A DNA stretch of 64,000 nucleotides, taken from the NCBI GenBank assembly GCA_024529925.1, contig JAFEUB010000964.1, positions 337,679-401,678 of the forward strand. The letters run 5' to 3'. The notes beneath the pieces were generated by a model. That model did no database searches. It saw only the letters and a program-made list of their open reading frames with translations, and had not been told where the DNA came from. This DNA comes from Ophthalmolycus amberensis. Taxonomy: Eukaryota; Chordata; Actinopteri; Perciformes; Zoarcidae. Of this stretch, positions 13,401 to 24,800 are shown in pieces (position 1 is the stretch's first letter; every line of letters begins with the position of its first letter). A program made the position numbers and the translations under genes.

Positions 13401-15939
13401 TACTACAGTAGATGTTTAGTCGGCACGCCCCCGTTTTGGAAAATGTGACATGATTTATTAAAACACTGTCTAGTTACCATTGACCCACTATTTGACTGTC
13501 ATGTCTCCTATGTGTGAGGTGTCGGAAGTCGCTGACGGAGTGCAGGCGCCAGCAGACCCGTGTGGTGGCTGTGCTGCAGGAAGTGGCTGCAGCTGGAGGT
13601 CAGATGATTGCTCCGCTGGCCGAACAGGAGGGGCTCAACCCTCTCACACTGGAGGATATTGCCTGCAAGGCTGTGGAGCAGGTAAACTACAGTGGTTGGG
13701 GATTATTCTATCAAGAATTTAAATACATTAAAGTTGTCAGACGTTTACTGAATTGATTACACTTTCAGCACTACAGTAGAAATAAAGTAAACCACGATAC
13801 AAATTTCAACAAACTTCACTCTTTTCTACAAGGTGTATGGTTCTCACGGCCTAAACGGACCAGAATGTCTGCGTCAGTCCTGCAGCTCCATCATTACTAC
13901 CATGAACAAGATGGCCACAGCCATGCAGGAAGGAGAGTACGATGCCGACAAACCACAGCCCAAGGTATGCCAGGGCGTTTTCTGATTGATTAACAACACA
14001 TTTCTGCCGTTGATCACGTCTTCTCTGTTCCAATTCTTACTATTTCATCCTTCACATCCTCAGAGTCTTCCAGTGGAGATGAGAGCATCCACCGTCAGGG
14101 CCGAGATGACTGACGCTGAGGGTCTCGGAGTTAAACTAGAAGACAGAGAGACCGTCAACAAGGAGGTCAAGAAGTCCCTGAAGATCAAGGTGACGCACTC
14201 GAGCAAAAAATCACTCAACCTTTCAGTTCTACATAAGTCTGTTTGAAATAAAGAATCCGTAACAGAACAGGCATAACTGAGGTACCTCATCTCTTCCCAG
14301 GGTGAGGAGCTGAGTGAGGCCAACGTCCGCCTGAGCCTGCTGGAGAAGAAGCTGGACACCTCCACCAAAGACGCGGATGAACGGGTGGAGAAGATTCAGA
14401 CCAAACTGGACGAGAACCTCGCCCTGCTAAAGAAGAAGGAAAAGTAAGAGCGACAAAGAAGCGATCACATTTCAACACACTCTCCCGCTCGCTCACCTTC
14501 TTTTCTCCTCACCTGCAGGGAGTTTGAGGAGACAATGGATACCCTGCAAGCTGATATCGACCAGCTGGAGGCGGAGAAGGCAGACCTGAAACTACGCATT
14601 AATAACCAATCGAAGATGACCATCGAAGGCCTGAGAGCCCCGCCTGCCTCTGGAATTGCCTCCATTGTTCAGGGATCTGCAGGAGGTGAACTACTATGTG
14701 GTTATGAGATTGAGATGTTGCCATTTTATGTTTGACAAAAAGTGCGATGGCTTTTAATTCAACCCTCTGAATAGAAATTTTAACAGCGCTACTACAACTA
14801 CAGCTGATAATGATATGTTTTACCTGTAATTGGTGTAATTTTACCAGTGTACAAACACTAAATACATTATTCCTACCAGACACCCCACTGTCAAAGGGGA
14901 AGCACAGCCTCTCATGATGATTGCATGTCTCTCACCATTCTCTTTCTCTCTCCAGCAGGTCTGCCTCCATCCCTGGCTGGACCGGTGCAGGTGGTGGACT
15001 CCCCTCTCCTCAGGCAGCAGGTTGAAGCCCAGAGACTGGGCATTAAACACCTCAAGAATGAAAACAACAGACTCAAGGTACACTGGTGTTGGAGTTAGTA
15101 TTATACCAGGCTGTCTATAAAGTTTGGTATTATTGACTTAAGAGTATATCTTACTTGCAGGCGGAGAAGATGAGAGCCCAGCTGGCCTCCCTGCCCCCAC
15201 TCTGCCCTCCCAAACTACCAAAAGCTTCTAAAGAAAGTTCCATGCCACCAGATGGCCTAAACACAGGCATCTATCGCAGGACCGACCAACTGCTGGCTAC
15301 CCTGCTCAAGCTGAGTTCAGAGGTTAAAGTGGTGGACATCACAGGAAAGACGGCAGGTTTGTGTCTCAGTTAATAGGCTTTCTTCTCTGAGTGTGCGCTT
15401 GTTGCCGTTTTTTAGCCGAGTGTCTCGGTTCATTTTCTGTCTTTCCTCTGCTGCGTTTCTTGCAGTTAGTGCCGGCGCACAGCTGATGGAGCAGACAGCT
15501 CGACTGCAGTATCTCAGTGATGCTCTGGACAAACTCAAGGTGACAACTTCAGATTCATATTCTATTCTCATGTCAATAAGCTTATTCTAGGAGCAATACA
15601 AAACCAAACATTTGAATTTCTTGGTTTCAGGGAGAAGTAGCTGAACATGTAGTCTCAAATCAGTCTGGGGCTAAGGCTTCCTCTGACTTTGCCACCTTCC
15701 CCGTCACCGGTTTTGTTAAGGTAAAACCATACAGTACATACAATCACCATCAGTCCCAATACTTCAAGAAATGGCACATTACATTATGTGTCGTTTCCTA
15801 GGCCAAGGAAGAGAAGCAGGGAGGAACTGTGTTTGTCGGACGCGTTGCCATTCCATGCACCCGCGGACAGGAACAAGTTCACCGCCTCGTCCTATCACAG
15901 CAGCAGCTGCAGAAAGTGCACCGCCTCCTCATGGTCTAA
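4739..15939 (+). CDS. dctn1: Dynactin subunit 1 (p150Glued)
   Basis: About 31 coding exons give roughly 1267 aa (mammalian p150 is about 1278). Exon 1 (4739-4774) encodes MALNRRHSYTPR, like the mammalian N-terminus. Exon 2 (5684-5749) has an internal Met at 5708. Exon 3 (5871-6065) is the CAP-Gly microtubule-binding domain (residues about 35-99, with GKNDGTVQG). The basic/Ser region uses small exons: 6316-6397, 6497-6528, 6901-6921, 7531-7554, 8701-8856, 9118-9141. Coiled coil 1 spans 9627-11459 (exons 9627, 10013, 10325, 10530, 10927, 11268). Later exons start at 11561, 11766, 12054, 12375, 12848, 13082, 13519 or 13529, 13833, 14064, 14301, 14519, 14956, 15161, 15466, 15631 and 15802 (stop TAA 15937-15939). 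The product is the dynactin shoulder subunit linking dynein to microtubules and cargo. One exon has an unexpected extra base near 13528. Teleosts may have two copies; which this is cannot be told. Confidence 0.95.
6262..6279. repeat. (CA)n microsatellite in dctn1 intron
   Basis: Uninterrupted CA dinucleotides within the intron preceding the exon at 6316, flanked by ACGC-rich sequence. Confidence 0.9.
7459..7490. repeat. (GT)16 microsatellite in dctn1 intron
   Basis: A perfect GT run about 40 bases upstream of the 24-nt exon at 7531-7554. Its closeness to the acceptor of a very short exon could affect splicing, but nothing in the sequence proves this. Confidence 0.9.
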
Positions 15940-16290
15940 GCCAACTGCCAGGATTGACAGTACATTAAGAAATGCTTTTGCTCATTCCAATCTTCCTGCA
16001 TTCTCCTATATTTATCTTTTTGCTTTTGACCATTCTCAGGAAATTGTATCCAATAGTTGCAAAGTAACGACTAAAGCACTAATACAATTGAGGCGCAGCA
16101 GTGACTTTATATTGGTGTTTTGAGTGACGTTCAAAGGGGTTTGACTCCTGAATGTCACCTTATGAAGGAGTCATGTTTTCACTGAAACTTTGTATAATAA
16201 CTCTTAGTGAATGGAAGAAAGCTAGCTACGTCACTTTACTGTACTCATGCCCATTGATAGTTTTCCCTTTGTATCTGTAATAATTCAGAC

Positions 16291-16320
16291 AATAAAAGCA
16301 ATTCACTTCAGAGCAATAAA
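16291..16320 (+). terminator. dctn1: dctn1 polyadenylation signals
   Basis: Two AATAAA hexamers, at 16291-16296 and 16315-16320, lie about 350 bases after the dctn1 stop codon. The hexamers are seen directly; which is used is unknown. Confidence 0.7.
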
Positions 16321-16690
16321 CGTCGTTGGTGTTAATGTCGACTTATGAAATATACCTGCATGTCATTTGTAGTCTAATATGAAGATCTGCCAGTTCACAA
16401 GTAAACATTGGGAGTTGATGTTTTTGTATAATTATGCCAAGGTAATCACTCCCATTTTATGAAGTAGATTAATAGGATAGATATTCCCTCCAGCATTAGT
16501 AAGTTGTTGAATAAATAAATGATCAAATGTAGCAAGATTAAATCGGCTCGGGCAAACGAAGCTAAAGCAGTTTCTCTACCACTTTTCTGATTGCACATAT
16601 TTCCACAACAATGTGCAAAGTCAATTAAATCTTCGTACCATGCTTACTGTGTGGGACAGAAGGCTCAAGTCAAAAACAGTCCTTTGAAAC
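16321..16690. other. Intergenic space between convergent dctn1 and pced1
   Basis: AT-rich sequence between the dctn1 polyadenylation signals and the putative pced1 signal on the other strand. No exon, RNA gene or repeat recognised. Confidence 0.6.
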
Positions 16691-16696
16691 TTTAAT
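16691..16696 (-). terminator. Candidate pced1 polyadenylation signal (ATTAAA)
   Basis: ATTAAA on the minus strand, about 280 bases beyond the pced1 stop codon. No closer AATAAA was noticed. Confidence 0.45.
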
Positions 16697-16977
16697 AGAA
16701 CACAGAACCTGACAGGCAGAATTAAAATGCTGAGAAATATATTTAAAATCAACCTTTTGATGTCAGAACAAAAAAAAATCGAATTCAACTAGAATACTAC
16801 TAATTTACAATAGAACAAAAATGACATACGTCACTGAAATGAATAAAATTTGAGTGAACTAAGTAATTTGAGGATTAATACTTCGTCCTAGTTACAAGCC
16901 TGTTGAGAAACAATGTATGCAGTAAATAACAATTAGTGGAACTCGACCACATCTGCATCTTGTAAAAACTCCCTGCC

Positions 16978-19900
16978 TCAGTAGTAGCGGCCATGGCGAC
17001 CGTGTCTCGGGTGGGTGTACGGAGCATAGTGGGGTCTGACATGTCGGCTCCTCATCACGTTCTGTTGATGGTGATGGTTGGGCGGCCTGTAGTCGAACCC
17101 TGCAGAACACACATCACACGTTAATAGGCCCAAGAGCAGACATGGAAGCTCAAAGACACTTCCAATAACTGGATCGCATTGGTCCTTCAAACACTTGCCA
17201 TTTCTGAGGTCGGGTGGTGGGTGATATGCGGGTAGCGGCAGGTTGTTCATGAAACTACAAGGCCAGGTACCACGAGTAAAGTCCTCTCTGTAGCTGTAGT
17301 TTCTCCTTGATGTGTGTCGCTCTGTGAAAGGGAGACGAGGGAGGTGTTAAGAGATGGACACTTTGCTATGATCTTTTTTTTTTATGACTTCTACTGCACA
17401 ACAACCCGACATTTAATTGTTGTGTTATGACGTAGACATGTTCTGCAATTACAGCACATTATTAATGTGACATTAGTTTGACACAGCAAATATTTTGTCG
17501 CTGTGGAGGTACTCTCCTCATTGCACTCCTGAAAAAGTGGCATGACATGCATCAGCAGAAGAGCTGAGGGAAGGAAGCTCTTCGTTTTACCACATCTACA
17601 CCGACATTGAGGTCATTCGCTGAACTGTAGTTTTTAACATGTATTCAGGGTCTCTGCAGATTTCAGAAAAGCCCAAATTATGTTCCAATATTATATGCTA
17701 CTTAATCTGTTAAACTAATCTAAATCCCAAAATAAAACAAATGGAGATCAAAGCAAAATTTAAAAAGGAAATATCAAATACTATTGGGCAACATCTGTCC
17801 ACCATTGTAATTTGAACATGGATAAAAAATATATTTAAAATTGTTAGTTAAACAACTGATTTTTATACTTTTTGATTGACAGTGTTTTGATTTAGCAGGT
17901 GACAAACCCAAACACATCCTAATGTCCAGTGGATCAATCTTGGAAGATCATGAGTAATTTATTTTACCCATATTTGCTCTTTGTTAATCAAACAAGCAAT
18001 CAATAGAAATAATCCAAATCCCATTACATCATCATCTGTCTTACTTGCAGTTTTGGAATTTCCACTGGCTGGCAGCTGAGCAGCAACCTCAGTATGCTCT
18101 ACAAGAAAGAACATGTCATTAAATAAAATACATTCTTTAAAATAATAGAAACACAGGCTTCCAGTTGTATGCCTCTGCCACAGTCATGTTTCCATGAAGT
18201 CAGTGACCTTTCACCACATCCTGCCTTACAGATGTACGTGTGTGTGGGCAGTATTCCTCCTCACCCACAACAGCCAGTGGCATAACAACACCCCAGGCCT
18301 GTGCAGAGTGCTCCAACAGCAGAGAGGTTATCTTGCGGTGGGCAAGGGCATTCCAGTGGACTCCATCCACAGTACGATGTTGCAGGGAAAAGCGGAAATG
18401 GAAGTGGAGGTCCAACACATCCATCCCATAGGCGTCAGCCAGAGTACCGCTGTAGAAGTTGGCTTCAATCACATCATAACGCAGGAGAGAAGCCCTGTGC
18501 TCAATCTGAGGTGAGGGAGGGAGAAGAGGACAATGTTTTTTACGAGACCACTTTAGTGACTAGTTTGACCTCCACAGACACCTGTTCAAATCATACAAGT
18601 GTCCTGCTCTCCGTTTGTTGTGAACGTATTAACTACATCTATAATCATCCCGGTTTGACTACGGGGATACAGTGTGATCCTGCTGCGGATGGAGACAAAT
18701 AAAATACATACCGGTAATAAATAAAAATGCAATTTCCTTGAGTTCAGTTTGTCCACCCGTCATCCCGCTATTGACAGGACAGCTGGTTCGGAGGACAGTC
18801 AATGTGGATTGAATGGATGGCTGCCTAAGCAGTGGTTACACACTCTGGTAATGTTAATTCCCAGTAAGGTGTAAGACTATATTTTTTGACAGACTGTGCA
18901 CCAATTTGACCCAACGAGATAAAATGTCCATGTCTCTTTATGATGCAGGTGTTTGGCGATGATGTACCTCTGGCACCAGGAACCCGCCTTTGATCGTCTT
19001 TCCTAAGGGCATGGTGAGATTCCATATGACCAGCGTTTCCTTCGGCACGATCCCTCTCAGCTCAGCAAAAAACATGTGCAGGTTCTCCTTGTAGTTGTCG
19101 AGCCAACTGGAGTTGTATCTACGAAACCCAACACAGAAGGACAAAAGCACTATGCACAAACTAGTCAAGAGAGATTCAGTGACACGTTAAACCAGGGAAC
19201 AGATCAGGCAAACCTTTCACATTTGAGCTGAGCAGTGCTTCGTCCTCTGCTACAGCTGTCTCACACTCACACAGTCATGCACCAAATCCGATCACCCTTT
19301 TGGAAATGTCAACAGTTGTTGCCAATCCAAAACACACACACACACACACCTCTGTCCCATACAGTTGCTCAGCTATCTCACCACCCACAAGCTGGAAAAG
19401 TTAGCTGGGTGAACTATTTAGTTTGTGATTCGATAAATGCATGTATACGTCTCCAAGTCCAGGATGAATGAGTGGGATATAAAAATACTCAAACATATTT
19501 TGCAGTATATTCCAAAACATAAACAGATAGTTAGATATTACTATTACTAGTTACTCCTCCACCTACCCACCTGGAAATATCCCAAACACAGGAGTTGAAG
19601 ATGATTACATCAGGTTTCAAGCCATTGCGCAAGTCATCAAAGATGCTTTGCATGTAGGGAGAGTAAACCCGCGTGACGAAGTAGAATCGGACTAAATGGT
19701 GGGCGGACTGGAACTGGCGAACCTCCTTGTACCCAGTTCCATTATGCATGAAATTCAACGAACCACCTTCCACCAGGCAGTCCTGTTCAAAACTCATCTC
19801 TCCCTGAAAGAGGAAAACACAAGTTTGAGAACGGGAAGAAATGACGAGGGATACACAAGCATGGGGAAAAAGAAAATCATTAGAATAAAGTATGCACTCG

Positions 19901-20518
19901 GGGCCACTAAAAAACAAGTCTAACGACTTTCCAAGTTGTGACATTGAAATTTCTAAGACCACAGCTTATTAATAATGACAACATTAAAGTGGCGATCTCA
20001 AAGATGTTCATTTAAATAATCATCAAAGTCTCTATTTACTACAGAAAAAGGTAACATAATGGTGATTGAGGCTGTGGTCCACTGATGAAAGTATTACAAT
20101 ATTTATATATTGAAAAAATGCTGTATTACAGTTTGTCTCCCACCAAAAATGAAACTATGCAATCAATTAGACATAGAAACTCTAAAATCAACCAGGACTG
20201 AAATCTTAAGGTTTGCCACTTCAAACAAAACAGTTGATGTGTCATCTTCTTTTTTGAAATCAGTATAAACACTTGCCTTGCTCTTCAGTTGTTTATTGGA
20301 GAGAAACTTCTCCTTCTGCAACAGCAGAACAAGGTCCTTATATACAGCCCTCTGAACTACGGGTGAAATACAGAGAGCATTAAACATATACAAACGTAAA
20401 TGTATTAGTTATATATACTACATAACTTGGGTCACTACTCACTGGAGTCCCCCAGCACCACCACAAACTTGTTGTGCAGCAGCTGGCTGGCCTGCTGATG
20501 GCTCACACGCTTCATCAT
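16978..20518 (-). CDS. pced1: PC-esterase domain-containing protein 1 (FAM113-like)
   Basis: Eight coding exons in consistent phase give about 361 aa: 20443-20518, 20277-20356, 19571-19803, 18968-19118, 18265-18505, 18045-18098, 17193-17321 and 16978-17099 (stop TGA). Start is ATG ATG just after an AACAG acceptor; the second ATG is also possible. The family signature is clear: HNKFVVVLGDS (GDS block of GDSL/SGNH-like hydrolases), EMSFEQDCLVEGG, DVIIFNSCVWDISR and DGVHWNALAHR (the D-x-x-H catalytic pair). The C-terminus is rich in Arg, His, Tyr and Pro and ends RHGRHGRYY. The family is predicted to modify cell-surface polymers, but substrates are not established. PCED1A versus PCED1B cannot be decided. 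The intron after 20277 uses a GC donor. The gene converges on dctn1 and lies head-to-tail with rpgrip1. Confidence 0.85.
19331..19349. repeat. Short (AC)n run in pced1 intron
   Basis: AC dinucleotide tract between the exons at 18968-19118 and 19571-19803, read directly. Confidence 0.8.
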
Positions 20519-20626
20519 CTCCTGTTAATTCACAACTCAAAAAGTGTGTCGTTTTCATTAATAAGACTCTGTGAAAGTGACAGGTCCATTTACTCACGAG
20601 ACTTGATGGCATGACGTAGGTAGCGC

Positions 20627-20899
20627 TAACGTTAGGTCTTACGCGCCGTTTACTAACGTTAAGCTAACGTTACAGAACGTCTTAGCCACCATTAACGTTC
20701 GTAACTTTAATGGTTGCTCAGAAACAAACTACTGGTAACGCTAATTATGTTGCTAAGAGTTAAGCTTGCATTAGCATACTAATAAACTAGCCTCAGGCTA
20801 GTTATTTGGCATATAATTATTATATTGTAAAAATATAAGCCAACACATAACGTTACTTACCATTGCTTAATGTAGGCGCAAATTGTAGATGTAACGTTA
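20627..20899. promoter_or_regulatory. Cluster of five TAACGTTA palindromes upstream of pced1
   Basis: TAACGTTA occurs at 20627-20634, 20654-20661, 20665-20672, 20848-20855 and 20892-20899, all upstream of the pced1 start codon at 20518. Five copies of an 8-mer in 273 bases is far above chance. Function is inferred only from position. Confidence 0.5.
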
Positions 20900-21182
20900 G
20901 CCTTATTCATAACAGATGAAGTTTTAAAACTGACGTTTTTAGTTCCAGGACCCCAAAACCGCAATGGCTTCATCAACTGAACCCCGGCTCCAATTTTAAA
21001 GTTGTTTGACAACTCGAAGTTAAGGCGGCAGTTTCAATTTGTATCTTCACCTTAAACGGTTTTAAATAACTAACTTACTCCACTCTGCCGTGAATTTGGT
21101 CGACCACAGGTTTCTCCAATTTGGCAATGATTTTAAGGACTGTCGGAAATACGGGAGTTTTCGTTCGCGCCTTGAATCCCAG

Positions 21183-21192
21183 TCTCGCGAGA
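21183..21192. promoter_or_regulatory. TCTCGCGAGA core promoter element
   Basis: A perfect TCTCGCGAGA palindrome about 660 bases upstream of the pced1 coding start. In vertebrates this element marks CpG-type housekeeping promoters and has been linked to BANP (and earlier to ZBTB33). It probably sits at the pced1 transcription start. Confidence 0.6.
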
Positions 21193-21773
21193 CTAACTTG
21201 GTAAATTGAGATGTGGTTTGATTGACTTTGCCCTGTGTTAAGTAATAATGGAATATTATTAAACTGGTTCCAGGTTTTCCAGGTCAGTTAGTTGATTAAA
21301 TTCAAATTAAGGAGTTAATCTACAATTTTAGATATGAAGAACTCCATATGTGATGTCAAGCACTGCAAATAGCATCTTTCTGAAATGACAAATCATCAAG
21401 ATCATCATCTGTTTAACACCTCTCTTTCAGAGCGACAATGCCTTTACTAAAAGCCGTGTCTGATATGAAGTCGAAAAATAATCTATTGTGTTACCCTCCA
21501 TTTTAGGATAGGATTACGAAACAGAATTAAATTGTATGACTTTTTGAAGAACAATACACATAATCAGGTAACACTTATTTGAGAGTTCTTTGCTTTGAGT
21601 TTAGTTGAGAAACAAATGTACCCAGAAAATGTTTACTAACACGACACTGTCAATCAGATACATGATAAAGATACATACTGGATAAACTTAGACATTGAAA
21701 GATCGGAACAAAGTTATAAAAATCCATAAATAAACTTCAAAGAACAGCATCACATGCCTTTCAAAAATGCCTC
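21193..21773. other. Intergenic space between pced1 and rpgrip1
   Basis: AT-rich, with no recognisable exon or repeat. It ends at the rpgrip1 polyadenylation signal. Confidence 0.55.
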
Positions 21774-21779
21774 TTTATT
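21774..21779 (-). terminator. rpgrip1: rpgrip1 polyadenylation signal (AATAAA)
   Basis: AATAAA on the minus strand, 95 bases beyond the rpgrip1 stop codon at 21874-21876. Confidence 0.7.
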
Positions 21780-21873
21780 TAATTGTTTTGGGAACTGTTG
21801 AAGAAGAGGCTACAAACGGTGAAAATAAAACATACAGAACACAACCTCTCTGTTAATCTCATACTAATTGCTT

Positions 21874-24800
21874 TCAGAAGTCACTATCATCCTCATAATC
21901 TGTCAGTATTTGATCTTTTTTCTTCTCTTCCTCTTGCTCCTTTAATTCTTTTTCCTCCTCCTCCTCTTCATCTGTGTCTTCTTCGTCTCTTCGCTGGTGA
22001 AACTCCTGGTATATCCCAGTCAGAGCTTTCGCTGCTTCCAGAGACACTTTCAGATTTCCTATCACCTCCTTGTCCTCATCCACACTCACCACTGGAGGAA
22101 AACAGAGACACAGGGACAGACAACTCTATGTTTCACACGTTGTCCTCACAATCGATTTGTTTTAAGAGCCTTGGTATCAAAATGATGACACAAATACAAC
22201 ACCTACCATCAATTTGTTGGTCGCTGACATCATTTCCAGTGAGCAGCAGTTCCTGCAGGTCCAGAAATGCATGTCCGACGTCCACACAGTCCTCATCGTC
22301 GTCCATCGGCTCACTGACCACTGTGAACTTTAACCTTGCCATGACACACAGACATACACACTTCAATTTCGTGGTTCGGGACTTGACACATCCATAAAGT
22401 GCAGAGAAATAAACTGATGTATTCGCTGATATTTTAAGTTATTAAGGTGACACAAAAGACACTAATGACTCTACCTGCCCTCGTTGGGGTCAGTGCCCTC
22501 CAACATGGTGTAAAGATACTGTCTGAGTGGAGCTGACTGTGAACCACCCACATATATCACTGAGAGGCAAACAAGAGGATTTGGAAGTTATAAAACAATA
22601 AAAACTTTCTAGAAACAACTACACTCAAAGCTCACCCACTCTCACCTCGTGTGAAGTTGTAGTGAATCTCCTCTCCCTTTTTTGGTTTGCGGAGGGACAT
22701 GGGTGTTTCTGTCGTCTCCATCGGGACGCCCAGCAGCCGGTATTCCACATAAACACGCTGCACTGACTTGTCCAGCGTCACGCGTGAGGACGGTTCAAAG
22801 GACAGGGACAGAATCTCGACTTTCAGCTTGTCACCCTGAAAGATAAAACAAGTCACCTATCTATATCATACTATTTGACCTTATAGCAGATCCAAAGATA
22901 TACAGATGTCAATAATAGAAAAATCGTATATTTTTTCTCTTTCATTCACACATTTTCTCTCACTCACACAGTTACTTCGTTCGTACCTTCCTCATTTTAC
23001 GTTTTGGTGGGATGACAATAATGTCGCTTTGTGAAGAACTTGACTCTAAAGACTCTGGGACTTCACTGTCTCCTGCAGCAGCTGTTTAGTAAAAAAAAAA
23101 AAGAGAAAGAACTGGATTCATTATATTTTCAATTTGACTGGCTGGGCTGAAAACAAAAGCCCTGACAACATACAAGCTTCATATGTGTCCCAGGTATATT
23201 GTGTAAAGTAAATATCTATATTTTGTAAAGGTTTTGAGGACAAATGTGTTCCTGTACAAATATTTAAACATGGGCATAGTGAGGATTCAAATTACTACAA
23301 GAAACCCAAAGCAGGTGTGTAGGCCTATAATGTCGGCGATATGAATAGTTACCACTCTCACTCCTCTCCTCGTCTTCATCCATTGACACCTGATCCACAG
23401 AGGGAAGGTCCTGAGAAAAATTCATTTGATATGAGCCCATTCACCAGCCATTCTCTTCCAATTATAATTACCTGTGTTTCTCATTCCACAACATTGTATA
23501 AACATTTGTAATCAGATATTGTTTTAAGGCCTTTTGAGAGAGAGAATGAGCTCCTACCTGAGTCCTGGCATCGCTGGCAGAGCTCGTCCTCGACAGTGTG
23601 GTGGGTGAAGATCTTCAAAAAGATTGAAATTAAATGATTAAATACAATGATTCAATTTAAATGAAAAACATAACCATACTACAAATGCACAGGCTGTATG
23701 ATTTAATTCAAAAATCTCAGAAAAAACAGAACAATTTCTAACAATTAGAATCTGTTGAAACATTTTGTGATGGTTGTCTCTACAAAGTTTCCGTTTTTGT
23801 CCGGCACAAATCCTAAATCTCCTAGACCTCCATCGAGTTCTACAATAACAAGATAATGAAGTGGATTTTTTAAAAGAAAATCTGTAACTTACTTTCTTGT
23901 TGGCAAATGAGAGGGTGTGGTCAGTCTAGGATCAGGCGTGAGATGGGGTGTGTCAGGTGACCTCTTGGTGGATCTCTTCCTGCCTGTGGCCAGTGGTTTC
24001 ACCAAGGTGGGTTGCTCTGGTAGTATGTTCTGCGAGCTTTTCTGTTTTGCAGCTGGAGGCCGCGGCTGTAAAGCAGACATAAGTAAATAAAATAGTTTCT
24101 ATGCTTAAATGATTATGAAAACACACTAATGCTAATGTTGTTGTTGCTTAAAACCGTACCAAAGTTTTAGTCTCTTTCTGCACTGCTTTGGATTCTCTTG
24201 GCTCAAGTTGCTGAGTCTGCGGTAAAGCCACAGAAGAACAGGCATTAAGCTAGGGCGCAGGAATTTGTCTTTGAGCATATGATGCATTTTAGCATTTACA
24301 CTTGGATTTTTGATGATTTCTTTACCCAAAAGTCATGATGTCAGCAAATGAAACGCTCCCTAGAGGTGCATTTACTTTGAAAGAGGATTAAGGGTGACAT
24401 TGCTATTTATCACTTTCAAACAAATAAGTTCTCCAGAGCATCGCCAGCAACTCCCAAGCCTTTTGACTCACTAGAATAAATAATATCACCTTCGCTCTGG
24501 GCTTGGCTATTGGCCTCTGTGATGCTTCTGCCTCCTCTCTCCTCCTCTCCTCCCTCTCAGATTTTTCCATGTCCTGTCTACCCAGCATAGTGTCCACCGA
24601 TGGTTGGAAGGGGTACTTCCATTTTATCAAGACCCTGACCATGCCCCGAGGTCCACCAGCCGGATCCCTCAGAACATAGTCACCTGGCCGGACAGAGAGA
24701 AAAACAGAGAAAAACAATTCTAAACTGATGATTGGGTAGTTTAGGTTTTGATATGTGACGTAATTATGTAAATATAAGATGTTGGCTTCCACTTTCATCT

